This document shows positions 53,547 to 61,644 of a stretch of DNA of 64,000 nucleotides, piece by piece. Position 1 is the first letter of the stretch. Every line of letters starts with the position of its first letter. Origin of the DNA: Bryobacterales bacterium KBS 96 (GTDB lineage: Bacteria; Acidobacteriota; Terriglobia; Bryobacterales; Bryobacteraceae); assembly GCA_000381625.1 (NCBI GenBank), contig KB906767.1:4269357-4333356 (forward strand), read 5' to 3'. The notes beneath the pieces were generated by a model that saw only the letters and a program-made list of their open reading frames with translations, was not told the DNA's origin and ran no database searches. Made by a program: the position numbers and the translations under genes.

Positions 53547-54940
53547 CGAGCCCGAAGTTGGGCTACTCGTTTTTCGGCTGCGGCGTATGCATCGCGCGTA
53601 CGCACGGCGTCCTCTCGACTTCCGATATTTCCATCGGCTGCTTGCCCGCTTTTCTGCGCCGGCGCTAAGTGGACGTGATCGCCGGCCAGGTTTTCCACCA
53701 ACCCTTCTCGAAACCAAAGCGGCAGACCCGAACGCGCCATGCTCTCCACGATTGCGTGGAGCAGCTCGTGCCGCACCACCGGCCGGAACCCGCCATGCTG
53801 CTGCAACGTTTGCAGCGGCTGCGTTTCTATTTGCGTTCCGAACGTGTGAGCCGCCACCCAACCCGGTTCACCGGTTCCATTGCGATAACTCTCCATATCG
53901 GGATAAACATAGATTTTGAGATTCGCGGGAGCGGCCAAACCATACCGCGACCGCAACGCCGAAATCTCTTCGTTCGTGAGCTGGGCAACCTCGGCCGCTG
54001 TCGTTTTCCGCGCCGCGAAGATCGAAGCGTGCTCGCCGTGCACGCTGGTCCACTTCACGTCATTCGCCAGGACCGACACGCTGGCGCCGGGATAGTAGAA
54101 GTTCAAAATCTGGCGGTATGTCTTGCCTTCGACGGCCATCTCGTCCGCTCCGTCCTGACATAAGCCCACACCATGCCCCTGGCCGCGTCCTTCGAATCGG
54201 ATGTTTCCGTTTACAGATTTCACGGCGTAGCGATCGCTGCGTATTGTTTTCCAGCCAAGCGTTCTACCCACTGCAAAGCGAAAGCTGCTCGCGCTGATGA
54301 GACTCGATTCTCCATTTCCAGCAAGGGACAGCGTGCGTACTCGCCCCGAAGTAGTCTGCTTTACCACGACCACTTGTCTGAAGCGCGTGGGGACCCGCAT
54401 ACCCGCCTCTCTGAGCGCATCGCCCAATGTTGCCGCGGCAATCTCCCATGTCCATTCGGACCGGCTGCTTATCCTACAGTACGGATCGGCATGCACAGTC
54501 AGGTAAGGCGCTCGTGCGGCGGACCAAACCGCGCGTGCTGCTTCACTCCTACCTCCGCAATCCTGCGTATATACAGCGAGCGCCGGTCTTGAATGAAACC
54601 ACAGCAACTGCCCTCTGGTGGCCTCCGCCGCTTTCTGAAAACGGCCGCCGGCGTCCTTCAAAATCGCTCGCTGGCAATGGCTGGTCGAGCAAAAATCGTA
54701 ACCTTCCGCCCGGTGTCGTGATCGGAAATAAGCGGCGTACGTGCGCGCGGCTACCGCCATTGCCTTTAAGGCTTCTTCGTTTCGGAAAGCGCCCACCTCT
54801 CCGGCGAGAACCGCCGCCACATATCGCTCTTGTGGAAGTTCAACGACCGCGCCGCCTTCACCGGCGCTCAATCGGACTTTATAGATGATTTCGCCCCGGC
54901 CAATAGCCGCCGCCATAACCAGCAGTAACAGCGTGCGCAT
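53450..54940 (-). CDS. SpoIID-type amidase-enhancer fused to an HELLH metallopeptidase-like domain
   Basis: A 496-residue exported protein (MRTLLLLVMAAAIGRG). Residues about 15-290 are a SpoIID/LytB domain: ERYVAAVLAGEVGAFRNEEA, LKAMAVAARTYAAYFRSRH, and GRGQGHGVGLCQDGADEMAV, where the glycine-rich GHGVG-LCQ motif is typical. The C-terminal part contains H391-E-L-L-H395 and E412 in LPLWFREGL, a gluzincin-like zinc site as in 'peptidase MA-like' domains. SpoIID proteins cut or activate cutting of glycan strands. Its ATG lies in the stop of the penicillin-binding gene (TGATG). Confidence 0.75.
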   Translation of the reverse strand: MRTLLLLVMAAAIGRGEIIYKVRLSAGEGGAVVELPQERYVAAVLAGEVGAFRNEEALKAMAVAARTYAAYFRSRHRAEGYDFCSTSHCQRAILKDAGGRFQKAAEATRGQLLWFHSRPALAVYTQDCGGRSEAARAVWSAARAPYLTVHADPYCRISSRSEWTWEIAAATLGDALREAGMRVPTRFRQVVVVKQTTSGRVRTLSLAGNGESSLISASSFRFAVGRTLGWKTIRSDRYAVKSVNGNIRFEGRGQGHGVGLCQDGADEMAVEGKTYRQILNFYYPGASVSVLANDVKWTSVHGEHASIFAARKTTAAEVAQLTNEEISALRSRYGLAAPANLKIYVYPDMESYRNGTGEPGWVAAHTFGTQIETQPLQTLQQHGGFRPVVRHELLHAIVESMARSGLPLWFREGLVENLAGDHVHLAPAQKSGQAADGNIGSREDAVRTRDAYAAAEKRVAQLRARYGIAELLRWVREGLPEEIARSSASKKPANIR

Positions 54941-55827
54941 CACGATTCGCCCAAAAAATAGCGGCGAAAAAGCTCCCCGGCGATCGGCGCTGCCGCTTCA
55001 GCTCCTGAGCGGCCTTGCGTCAGCACCGTGACCACGACCTCGGGATCGCGGCTCGGCGCAAATCCCGCGAACCACGCCGCGTGCAGCCCCCGTTCCGTTT
55101 GCACGCTGCCTGTCTTGCCGGCTACCGTTTTCCCGGCCACTTGGGCCGCTCGCCCCGTTCCGAACTGCACGGCGCCTTCCATCCCTTCGAGGATGGGCTG
55201 GAATTCGGGATCATGAACCAGGGTTGCCATGTGGCGATATGCTTTCGCCACTTCGAGCGCTGTGACGCGCACTCCCCGTTCTCCTAGAGCCTGCAACTGC
55301 AGGCGTTCTCCGGAAATGCCTTTCTGCACGTGACCGGCGGCCTCGTTTCGTTGTAAGAGCTGGGTTGTGGATTCGAATCCGAGCCTTAAATAAAACTGGG
55401 CGAGTTCGTCACCAACAAACCGTTTCGCAAACTGCGCGGTGGTGCAATTGCACGAATACGAGATGGCGCGCGCAATATTGACCGGAAAAGGCAAGCGGGG
55501 ATGCGAGCAATCCATCGATAAGCCAGCCAATCGCAACTGGTGCGGGCAGGGGATCGATTCATCGGGCTTCACTCTCCCGGCTCGCAGCAGTGCCCACAAG
55601 CTGAGAGGTTTTACCGTCGAACCGGGCGACGCCAGCCACTCGCTTGCCTGCACAGCGCCGTGAGCGATCAGCATTCGCTTCGATCGAAGGTCGAAAAGCA
55701 GAGCACAGCCCGGAGCGTTTTCAACGAAAGCGTCACCCGGCGATGCGCGCCCCGCGCCGCGGGCCATTGTGCTGGCGCCGAGCGCCGAACTCGCTAAGCT
55801 GAAGAAATCGCGCCGTCGCAAAGTCAA
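54940..55827 (-). CDS. Tat-exported penicillin-binding transpeptidase-like protein
   Basis: A 295-residue protein with a twin-arginine-like signal (RRRDFFSLASSALGAS). All three penicillin-fold motifs are present: S70-T-V-K73 in SPGSTVKPLSLW, S126-C-N128 in SYSCNCTTAQ, and K239-T-G241 in AGKTGSVQTERG followed by HAAWFAGFAPSRDPEVVV. It is small, a single domain without the usual membrane anchor or PASTA/dimer parts. It is first in a two-gene minus-strand operon with the SpoIID gene. Confidence 0.85.
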   Translation of the reverse strand: MTLRRRDFFSLASSALGASTMARGAGRASPGDAFVENAPGCALLFDLRSKRMLIAHGAVQASEWLASPGSTVKPLSLWALLRAGRVKPDESIPCPHQLRLAGLSMDCSHPRLPFPVNIARAISYSCNCTTAQFAKRFVGDELAQFYLRLGFESTTQLLQRNEAAGHVQKGISGERLQLQALGERGVRVTALEVAKAYRHMATLVHDPEFQPILEGMEGAVQFGTGRAAQVAGKTVAGKTGSVQTERGLHAAWFAGFAPSRDPEVVVTVLTQGRSGAEAAAPIAGELFRRYFLGES

Positions 55828-55963
55828 CTTCCACTATGACGGATTCTCATGCGCAGGTGTGCCAGTTGGTTCTAGCCCGAACGGAAGGTGCTGTACGCTG
55901 GTATTCCGGTAATCGGGCGACAATCGACTATCGCACGGTTGCTTCACTCATTTAGAGGTTTGC

Positions 55964-57121
55964 ATGAAGCATTTGGCGATAGCTCTGCTCTCCATGGCCG
56001 CCTTCGCGACGGCGGCCCACGCTGCTCAATACAAGAGCACGAAGCCGCTTGAGATTTATGTTGTGGACACCGAGGGCGGAAAGGCGGATCTTTGGGTCAC
56101 GCCTTCCGGGCAAACACTCCTGATCGATGCCGGCAATCCCGGTGGGCGCGATACGGACCGTATCCTACAGGTGATGGCGGCCGCCGGAGTAAAGCGCATT
56201 GACTATTTGCTTCTGACGCACTACCACAGCGATCACGTCGGCGGCGTGCAGGACCTGGTGCAGCGTATTCCTCCGATCGCGCACTTTCTCGATCACGGAC
56301 CGACGGTCGAAGATGGCGTAAACGGGCATCAGCCCGAGATGGTTCCGGGCTTTCAGGCCGCATATGCCGGGATTTACAGCAAGGCGCAACATACCGTGCT
56401 CAAGCCGGGCGATCGCATTCCGATCCCTGGGCTCGACTGGCGCATTGTCTCTTCGGCTGGTAAGGTCATCAAAACGCCTCTGCCCGGTGGCGGCAAACCC
56501 AATCCGGCGTGCACGCAAGCCCACCGAATCGTCGATCCGCACGATCCTGACAACGGTCAATCGGTTGGCAGTGTGATCACGTTCGGGCGGTTTCGCGCTA
56601 TTGATTTAGGCGATCTGACGTCGGACATCGAGTACGATCTGATGTGCCCCGACAACCCAATCGGGACGGTGGACATGTATTTCGTATCGAACCACGGGCT
56701 GAACAACGCCAGTACGCCGGAGTTCGTGCACGCCATTCAACCTCGCGTTGTGATTCTTCAGAACGGCCCGCGCAAAGGGGGCGCGGTTGAGACATACCGG
56801 ACGTTGTACTCATCGCCCGGCATCGAGGACATCTGGCAGCTCCATTGGGGCTACGCGGCCGACATCCAATACAACAGCCCCGGAATCTTCATTGCGAATA
56901 TTGGCGATCCCGCAACAATTGCCAATGTTTTAACCGCGCCTCCGCGTCCTCCCGGCATGGGGCGCGCGCCGCTGAGCGCGGCGAGCCGGGCCGAACGCGC
57001 CAAGGCCGCCGCGCATACCCCCGCGTATTGGATAAAGATCTCCGTGCAAACCGATGGCGCCTTCACTGTAACTAACAGCCGCAATGGTTATAGCAAGACC
57101 TACGCGCATTTCAGCCGATAG
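55964..57121 (+). CDS. Secreted MBL-fold metallohydrolase
   Basis: A 385-residue protein with a signal peptide (LAIALLSMAAFATAAHAAQ). The zinc motif H86-x-H88-x-D90-H91 is in YLLLTHYHSDHVGGVQDLVQ, with IDAGNPGG before it and ITFGRFRAIDLGDL and YFVSNHGLNNASTP after it. The type is close to ComEC-like beta-CASP-free MBL proteins used as exported hydrolases. The substrate is unknown. The C-terminus has a linker (MGRAPLSAASRAERAKAAAH) and a short beta domain. Confidence 0.8.
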   Translation: MKHLAIALLSMAAFATAAHAAQYKSTKPLEIYVVDTEGGKADLWVTPSGQTLLIDAGNPGGRDTDRILQVMAAAGVKRIDYLLLTHYHSDHVGGVQDLVQRIPPIAHFLDHGPTVEDGVNGHQPEMVPGFQAAYAGIYSKAQHTVLKPGDRIPIPGLDWRIVSSAGKVIKTPLPGGGKPNPACTQAHRIVDPHDPDNGQSVGSVITFGRFRAIDLGDLTSDIEYDLMCPDNPIGTVDMYFVSNHGLNNASTPEFVHAIQPRVVILQNGPRKGGAVETYRTLYSSPGIEDIWQLHWGYAADIQYNSPGIFIANIGDPATIANVLTAPPRPPGMGRAPLSAASRAERAKAAAHTPAYWIKISVQTDGAFTVTNSRNGYSKTYAHFSR

Positions 57122-57569
57122 CCGTGGAACTTAGGAATCGCGGGCGCGGATGCTAAGTGCCGCGCCGCTGCATTTCTAGTCGAATCTAAGAGAATTGTTA
57201 CCAAAAAGCAATACATTCTCACGGGAACATTTCATTCGCAATGTGAGACAGCGCCAGTCTTAGCGTAATTAGTCTTACGTGCTTGATCGCATGACGAGCC
57301 GGTGAATCGCAGCGACGATCTCCAAATTGCTCTCCCGACGAAATGCGTATTTTCATGAGCAAGCAGCGGGCTGCGATTTGTCTGGAAATGCCTTTTTTCT
57401 TAATTCAAACCGAAACTGTACGTATTCTCGTTTCTGGTACTGCGCGTGCTGTTGCGGGATGGGTAAGTCGTCCCAAACTGTGATTCGCAATCTGGGAAGG
57501 CGCCAATGTCCATTGAGGAACTCGGTGTAATTATCGATAGCGGAGAATAGGCGAAAGAGATCGTTCATT
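57122..57569. other. Spacer with relatively AT-rich sequence and an inverted repeat
   Basis: About 450 bases with lower GC than the surroundings. TCTCAC (57217-57222) and GTGAGA (57243-57248) are inverted with a 20-base gap. It ends two bases before a PhyH gene. Apart from the doubtful small frame described separately, no gene is recognised. Confidence 0.4.
57353..57568 (-). CDS. Doubtful small ORF divergent from PhyH
   Basis: A 71-codon frame starting at an ATG one base from the PhyH ATG on the other strand: MNDLFRLFSAIDNYTEFLNG, then HWRLPRLRITVWDDLPIPQQ. Its composition is protein-like, but it has no family match I can name and no ribosome-binding site could be confirmed. It may be a gene fragment. 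Confidence 0.25.
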   Translation of the reverse strand: MNDLFRLFSAIDNYTEFLNGHWRLPRLRITVWDDLPIPQQHAQYQKREYVQFRFELRKKAFPDKSQPAACS

Positions 57570-58418
57570 ATGATGACCGCGGAACAGAGAATTCAGTTTG
57601 AAACGCAGGGATTTCTCCACATACGAGGAGCGCTTGACCCCCAACTCCTGGGAAGGTTCAAAAAAGCGTTCGATGCCGCTGCCGACAAGTATTCAAACCG
57701 TTGGAAGAGCGGTGTTTCTCCGCAATTTTTCGATATCCCGCACATCCTCGATGAAGACGACGTTTTTTCCGATCTGCTGGACGCGCCGGCTGTGTTTCCG
57801 GTCCTTTTGGGGCTTTTGGGGGGCGATATACAGCTCCACCAAACAATGGCCCGAATTTTCCCGCCAGGAGAGACGTTTACGGGCAAGTGGCATACAGACC
57901 TCGAAGGCATGAACGGCATTGAACTGGGACACTCTTGGAATTTCATGCTCAAAGTGCATTACTATCCTGAAGACTTGGCGCCAGATCAGGGCTGCCTTGC
58001 ATTTATTCCGGGTAGTCATCGATACCCCCTTGGCCACCCACAGATCCAGATCGACCACACCAGGACATCGGCTGCGATAACAAAGATTGTGCCCAAAGCG
58101 GGAGACGCGGTCGTTTTTAACGTTCACGTCCGCCACATGGCTCTTGATAACACGAGCCCCTGTATTCGTAAATCTCTGATTTATTCTTATTCCCATTTTT
58201 GGGTAAAGAATTACCCCAACGCTGTTCCAAAGGACCTGGACAGGCTGGCAACGACGAAAGAGCGCAAACAGCTCTTTGGCATTCCGACATGCGAAAAGGA
58301 AAGTTCCTACTTCCATCAGACGCTAATCGAGCCAACTCTTCGTGTCGATGTAAATAACTTATTGATGGCTGGGAAAAACCTGCTGTCAAAAACGAAGCAA
58401 GTCTACCTTGCCAAGTGA
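57570..58418 (+). CDS. Phytanoyl-CoA dioxygenase (PhyH) family protein
   Basis: A 282-residue 2-oxoglutarate/Fe(II) oxygenase. The iron facial triad is visible as H108-T-D110 in GKWHTDLEGM and H189 in VRHMALDN, and R200 would hold 2-oxoglutarate. The N-terminal helix reads TAEQRIQFETQGFLHIRGAL. Substrates in this family vary widely (halogenated or natural-product precursors), so no reaction is claimed. Its base composition is less GC-rich than its neighbours and an IS21 remnant lies about 100 bases downstream, suggesting transfer. Confidence 0.85.
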   Translation: MMTAEQRIQFETQGFLHIRGALDPQLLGRFKKAFDAAADKYSNRWKSGVSPQFFDIPHILDEDDVFSDLLDAPAVFPVLLGLLGGDIQLHQTMARIFPPGETFTGKWHTDLEGMNGIELGHSWNFMLKVHYYPEDLAPDQGCLAFIPGSHRYPLGHPQIQIDHTRTSAAITKIVPKAGDAVVFNVHVRHMALDNTSPCIRKSLIYSYSHFWVKNYPNAVPKDLDRLATTKERKQLFGIPTCEKESSYFHQTLIEPTLRVDVNNLLMAGKNLLSKTKQVYLAK

Positions 58419-58520
58419 TCGGTCGCCGGAGCCGACCGAAGCCTCGAAGCGGCCGGTTCACAACCCCGATTCTCCGCATTGGCGGGAGCGCTTTTAGGTC
58501 TTCTCGGTTTGTTTAGCGGT

Positions 58521-58703
58521 CGTAACTTCTGGGAAATTTGCGAGGAGCGTTATCAGGTCCGAAGCATGATCCTGACGTCGCAGATGCCAGTGGCGCGCCG
58601 GCATGAGCAGATCGGCGATCCCACAGTTGCAGATGGCATACTCGACCGTTTGGTGCATGATGCTCACCGCATCGAAATGCGCGGAGCCAAGTCAACGGGC
58701 TGA
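58521..58703 (+). pseudogene. istB (IS21-family ATPase) 3' remnant
   Basis: The frame RNFWEICEERYQVRSM continues ILTSQMPVARRHEQIGDPTV and ADGILDRLVHDAHRIEMRG to a TGA at 58703. This is the C-terminus of IstB, the ATPase helper of IS21 transposases (LTSQ(L/M)PV-x-x-WHE-x-IGDPT-x-ADAILDRLVHNAHRI). The conserved WHE has become RHE. The Walker motifs and the rest are absent, and the sequence 5' of 58521 is unrelated. No istA or terminal repeats were recognised. Confidence 0.7.
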
Positions 58704-58728
58704 CTTCTCGTTCCTTTGCGCCAGAACA

Positions 58729-59256
58729 TTATTGCTGCGAAGTACACTGTAGAGGCACTTTCCGCAACAACTTGAAAGATGTTCCGGTCCATTCGTAATA
58801 TCGGCGCGAACATTCGGAGTTTTTGTCCGGTACGTCTACGTCGAAATAGCCCTGGACGATGAGTAGTCGACTGTCGAGACGAAAAGAATAGGGCTCGAAT
58901 CCGATATCCGACCAGGGCAGTACCAGAATTCCAAACGGCATATGGCGATAGAGTCTGCCGGTTACAGAATCGACGACGATCGCGCTGCTGCAGCCGGAAC
59001 CACAGGTCCACCGCGCCAATGTGTAATGTCCGGCGAAGTTTGGCCCCCGCTCCGCGTCAAAGGTCACACCGCCTCGAAAGTGTCCGACCCCGTTTGGGTA
59101 CTCGTCCTCACCTGGACGAAACTGTGGTTCTGCCGGTTTGCCCTTGAAAACCTGATGCACTGGAAAATCGCCGAATTTCGGTTCGTAAGCTCCGCCAGCC
59201 ATTGTGAAAAGGCTGGTGGCCAGAATGACCACCCTAATGGCGTGCTTCGACGACAT
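58729..59256 (-). CDS. Secreted hypothetical protein
   Basis: A 175-residue protein with a signal peptide (HAIRVVILATSLFTMAGGAY). The mature region shows strands with KFGDFPVHQVFKGKPAEPQF, YTLARWTCGSGCSSAIVVDS and YRHMPFGILVLPW, with paired cysteines around CGSGC and ECSRR. This pattern occurs in small secreted proteins of unknown role. The ATG at 59256 is consistent with the signal peptide. Confidence 0.6.
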   Translation of the reverse strand: MSSKHAIRVVILATSLFTMAGGAYEPKFGDFPVHQVFKGKPAEPQFRPGEDEYPNGVGHFRGGVTFDAERGPNFAGHYTLARWTCGSGCSSAIVVDSVTGRLYRHMPFGILVLPWSDIGFEPYSFRLDSRLLIVQGYFDVDVPDKNSECSRRYYEWTGTSFKLLRKVPLQCTSQQ

Positions 59257-59599
59257 TCCCTTCGCATTCTAACTTCTCGCATCCAGCCTGACTAGCTCGC
59301 CGCTGATGGGTACAAGGTCCTCTCCAGTGCCGAGGCGGGGAAAGGAACTACCGCCCCTTGCCCCTGTACCCTTCCAAAACACTTGATTTGTCGGACCCAA
59401 TTCCAATCTTCCGAATCAAGCCGTCTCCAAAACTCTTCGCCCAGTCCTTCCCCATCCCCCCGACAATGTCCGAAATTTCCCAACGACATGGAAGGCGAGG
59501 GCGTGTGCACCAATGCTGTGGGAGTCAGACGAATGGCTCGCACCGTGTACATTGCCTGGATCGCTCAGGTTGAACTCTCTGCAAACGCTTGAAAACTAA
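59257..59599. other. Gene-poor stretch beside the tRNA
   Basis: 343 bases between the secreted gene and tRNA-Val. Short frames on both strands (for example 59292-59552 minus) are low-complexity and not recognisable. Nothing else seen. Confidence 0.4.
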
Positions 59600-59676
59600 T
59601 GGTGGGCGGTACTGGGATCGAACCAGTGACCTCCTGCTTGTAAGGCAGGCGCTCTAACCGGCTGAGCTAACCGCCC
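59600..59676 (-). tRNA. tRNA-Val (anticodon UAC)
   Basis: On the minus strand a complete cloverleaf is visible. The acceptor GGGCGGT pairs with ACCGCCC, the D arm lies around TTAGCTCAGCCGGTTAGAGC, the anticodon stem-loop is CCTGC-CTTACAA-GCAGG with anticodon UAC, and the T arm is CTGG-TTCGATC-CCAG. The 3' end ACCA means the CCA is encoded. Length 77 with CCA. Confidence 0.97.
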
Positions 59677-59738
59677 GCGAGGGTTTCTCTCCATTGTTGC
59701 ATGGAGATTCGCACTTCCAGCCGCGTGACTGGCAACGT

Positions 59739-60572
59739 TTATGGCGTGGCGCCCGGTGTCTCGCCTGCGTAGTGAATTTCGCTGTCGGTCAAAGCGATCT
59801 CGACACGCCGGTTCTGCGCTCGCGCGGCTTCGGTGGTCCCCTTCACGAGGGGATTGGTCTTACCGTACCCGCTCGCGTTAATGGTTGACGATTCAATGCC
59901 GGCTTCGACCAGATAGTCGCGAACCGCATCGGCGCGGCGAACAGATAGCTGCTTATTGTACTCAGCGCTACCTACGTCGTCCGTGTAGCCGAAGACCGAC
60001 AGCCCGTATCCTTTCGATGCAAGAAGAATACCGGCAATGCGGCTCAAGATCTCACGGCTTTTCGGCTTCAAATCAGCCTTATCGAAGTCGAACTTGAACG
60101 TTGCATCGGTCAGAACCATCACCATACCGGTTGGCGTCCGGCGGGTTTTCACCACACGGTTCAAAGCCTCCTGCATATGGTCAAGTTCTTGTTCCCGTTG
60201 CTTGCGCAGCGCGGTCAGCTCATTACGCGCGGCGTTGGCCTGCTGTGTCGCCTGTTGCGCCGCGACTTCAGCTTGGGCCTGGCTCATCTGGGCCTGTTGT
60301 TTTTGTTGATCGGCAAGCTGCTTCTGCTGTTCAGCCTCGCTCCGCGCGTTAGCGGCCATCTCGGCTTTTGCCGCGGCTTCGTTGGCGCGGGCGCTGGCTG
60401 CATTCACAGCGGCGGCCTCTTTCTGCGCGAGTTGTGAAGCCTCGTCTACCTGCCGGCTGAGGGCGGCCATATTGTCGTTTGTGCGCTTCACCCACTGGTA
60501 GCCTTCATAGCCGGCCACCGTCAGAGCGCAAATAACGACGGCTAGGCACACATAAAGCGTTAGCCGTTTCAC
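59739..60572 (-). CDS. OmpA-family protein with N-terminal membrane segment
   Basis: A 277-residue protein: an N-terminal membrane helix or signal (MKRLTLYVCLAVVICALTVA), a long coiled coil rich in Ala, Glu and Gln (about 35-135), then an OmpA C-terminal domain (LSVFGYTDDVGSAEYNKQLS, SGYGKTNPLVKGTTEAARAQ, NRRVEIAL). The peptidoglycan-binding helix and arginine are present. It shares the architecture of the OmpA gene at 36306, including a short stretch before the OmpA domain that resembles LNQVLQTRETARG. Confidence 0.85.
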   Translation of the reverse strand: MKRLTLYVCLAVVICALTVAGYEGYQWVKRTNDNMAALSRQVDEASQLAQKEAAAVNAASARANEAAAKAEMAANARSEAEQQKQLADQQKQQAQMSQAQAEVAAQQATQQANAARNELTALRKQREQELDHMQEALNRVVKTRRTPTGMVMVLTDATFKFDFDKADLKPKSREILSRIAGILLASKGYGLSVFGYTDDVGSAEYNKQLSVRRADAVRDYLVEAGIESSTINASGYGKTNPLVKGTTEAARAQNRRVEIALTDSEIHYAGETPGATP

Positions 60573-60616
60573 GCTTCTATTATATCGCCCTTTCAGAGTG
60601 ACAGTCTTACGGTGGG

Positions 60617-61636
60617 CTATGCCCCAATCAACTTCGCATAAATGCTGCGCGCCAAAGCGACATCAGTTGTGCCCTTGACGATCGCGCGTCCGTCGGGAAA
60701 GAACGTCAACTGATATTTCGGCAGGAGCATCCGCAGCGCAAACTCATTTACGCGCACGTCTCCCAGGGGACGCAAGCGCTCGGCGAGTTCGCGCAAGTCG
60801 AGCGGCCGGGCTGTTTCATGAAGTTGCACTGCGTTCCGCCCGCACAGGCTGACGGGTGCGCGGCGGCCGCCGTCGAGGAACCGAAATCGCCGTTCAGCGC
60901 ATGCAATACAGTGCGGGTCCCGATCTACGCCGCGCATCCGGCGGAAATCGGCCTTCCACAGATCCACGGTCAGAACGAAAGGCTGAAAATCGGTCCATCC
61001 AACCAGCATGCGAAGCGCAAGGGCCGTCTGAATGGCCGCAACGGTCGCCGTCGCCGGGCTGATGACCCCATCGACGTCACACGTCTTTTGCAGACTGGCC
61101 GGTGGGTCCGGGTAGACGCAGGCAAGGCACGCGCCCTTGTCCGGCTTGACCGGCATAATGATCCCATAGCTGCCGATCGCGGCGCCGTAGACCCAGGGTA
61201 TTGAAAACTTAACGCTGATATCGTTGAGTAGATAGCGTGTTTCGAAGTTGTCCGTTCCATCCAGAATCAGGTCGCATCCGGAGAGTAAGTCCTCCGCATT
61301 GGAAGGAGTCAGGTCAGCCACAAAGGACGAAACTTGCACGTCGCGGTTCAGGTCCCGTAACCGGCGGGCGGCGGCTATCGCCTTCGGAGTTTCGCTCGAA
61401 GCATCGGCTTCGCTATAAAGCCATTGCCGTTGAAGATTCGAGAACTCAACGTAATCGCGGTCAATGAGACGTAGTGAGCCGATACCAGCACGCGCCAACG
61501 CTTCCGCTTGAAAGCTGCCCAGCGCGCCGCAACCCACGATGGTTACGGTCGCGTCTCGTATCTTTTGTTGTCCATTTGCTCCAATCGGTTGGAATAGGAT
61601 CTGCCGGGAGTACCGCTCGTTATCGCCCGCAGTCAT
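60617..61636 (-). CDS. ThiF/MoeB/HesA-family adenylyltransferase
   Basis: A 339-residue E1-like enzyme that activates the C-terminal glycine of a ThiS/MoaD-like sulfur carrier with ATP. The nucleotide fold reads TVTIVGCGALGSFQAEALA with LRLIDRDYVEFSNLQRQWLY and DLILDGTDNFETRYLLND. The two CxxC pairs of the zinc site appear as CLACVYPDPP and CIACAERRFR. The C-terminal part (about residues 260-339) is not rhodanese-like. The sulfur carrier partner is not adjacent. Divergent from the BamA-like gene with eight bases between ATGs. Confidence 0.87.
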   Translation of the reverse strand: MTAGDNERYSRQILFQPIGANGQQKIRDATVTIVGCGALGSFQAEALARAGIGSLRLIDRDYVEFSNLQRQWLYSEADASSETPKAIAAARRLRDLNRDVQVSSFVADLTPSNAEDLLSGCDLILDGTDNFETRYLLNDISVKFSIPWVYGAAIGSYGIIMPVKPDKGACLACVYPDPPASLQKTCDVDGVISPATATVAAIQTALALRMLVGWTDFQPFVLTVDLWKADFRRMRGVDRDPHCIACAERRFRFLDGGRRAPVSLCGRNAVQLHETARPLDLRELAERLRPLGDVRVNEFALRMLLPKYQLTFFPDGRAIVKGTTDVALARSIYAKLIGA

Positions 61637-61644
61637 ATACGACG

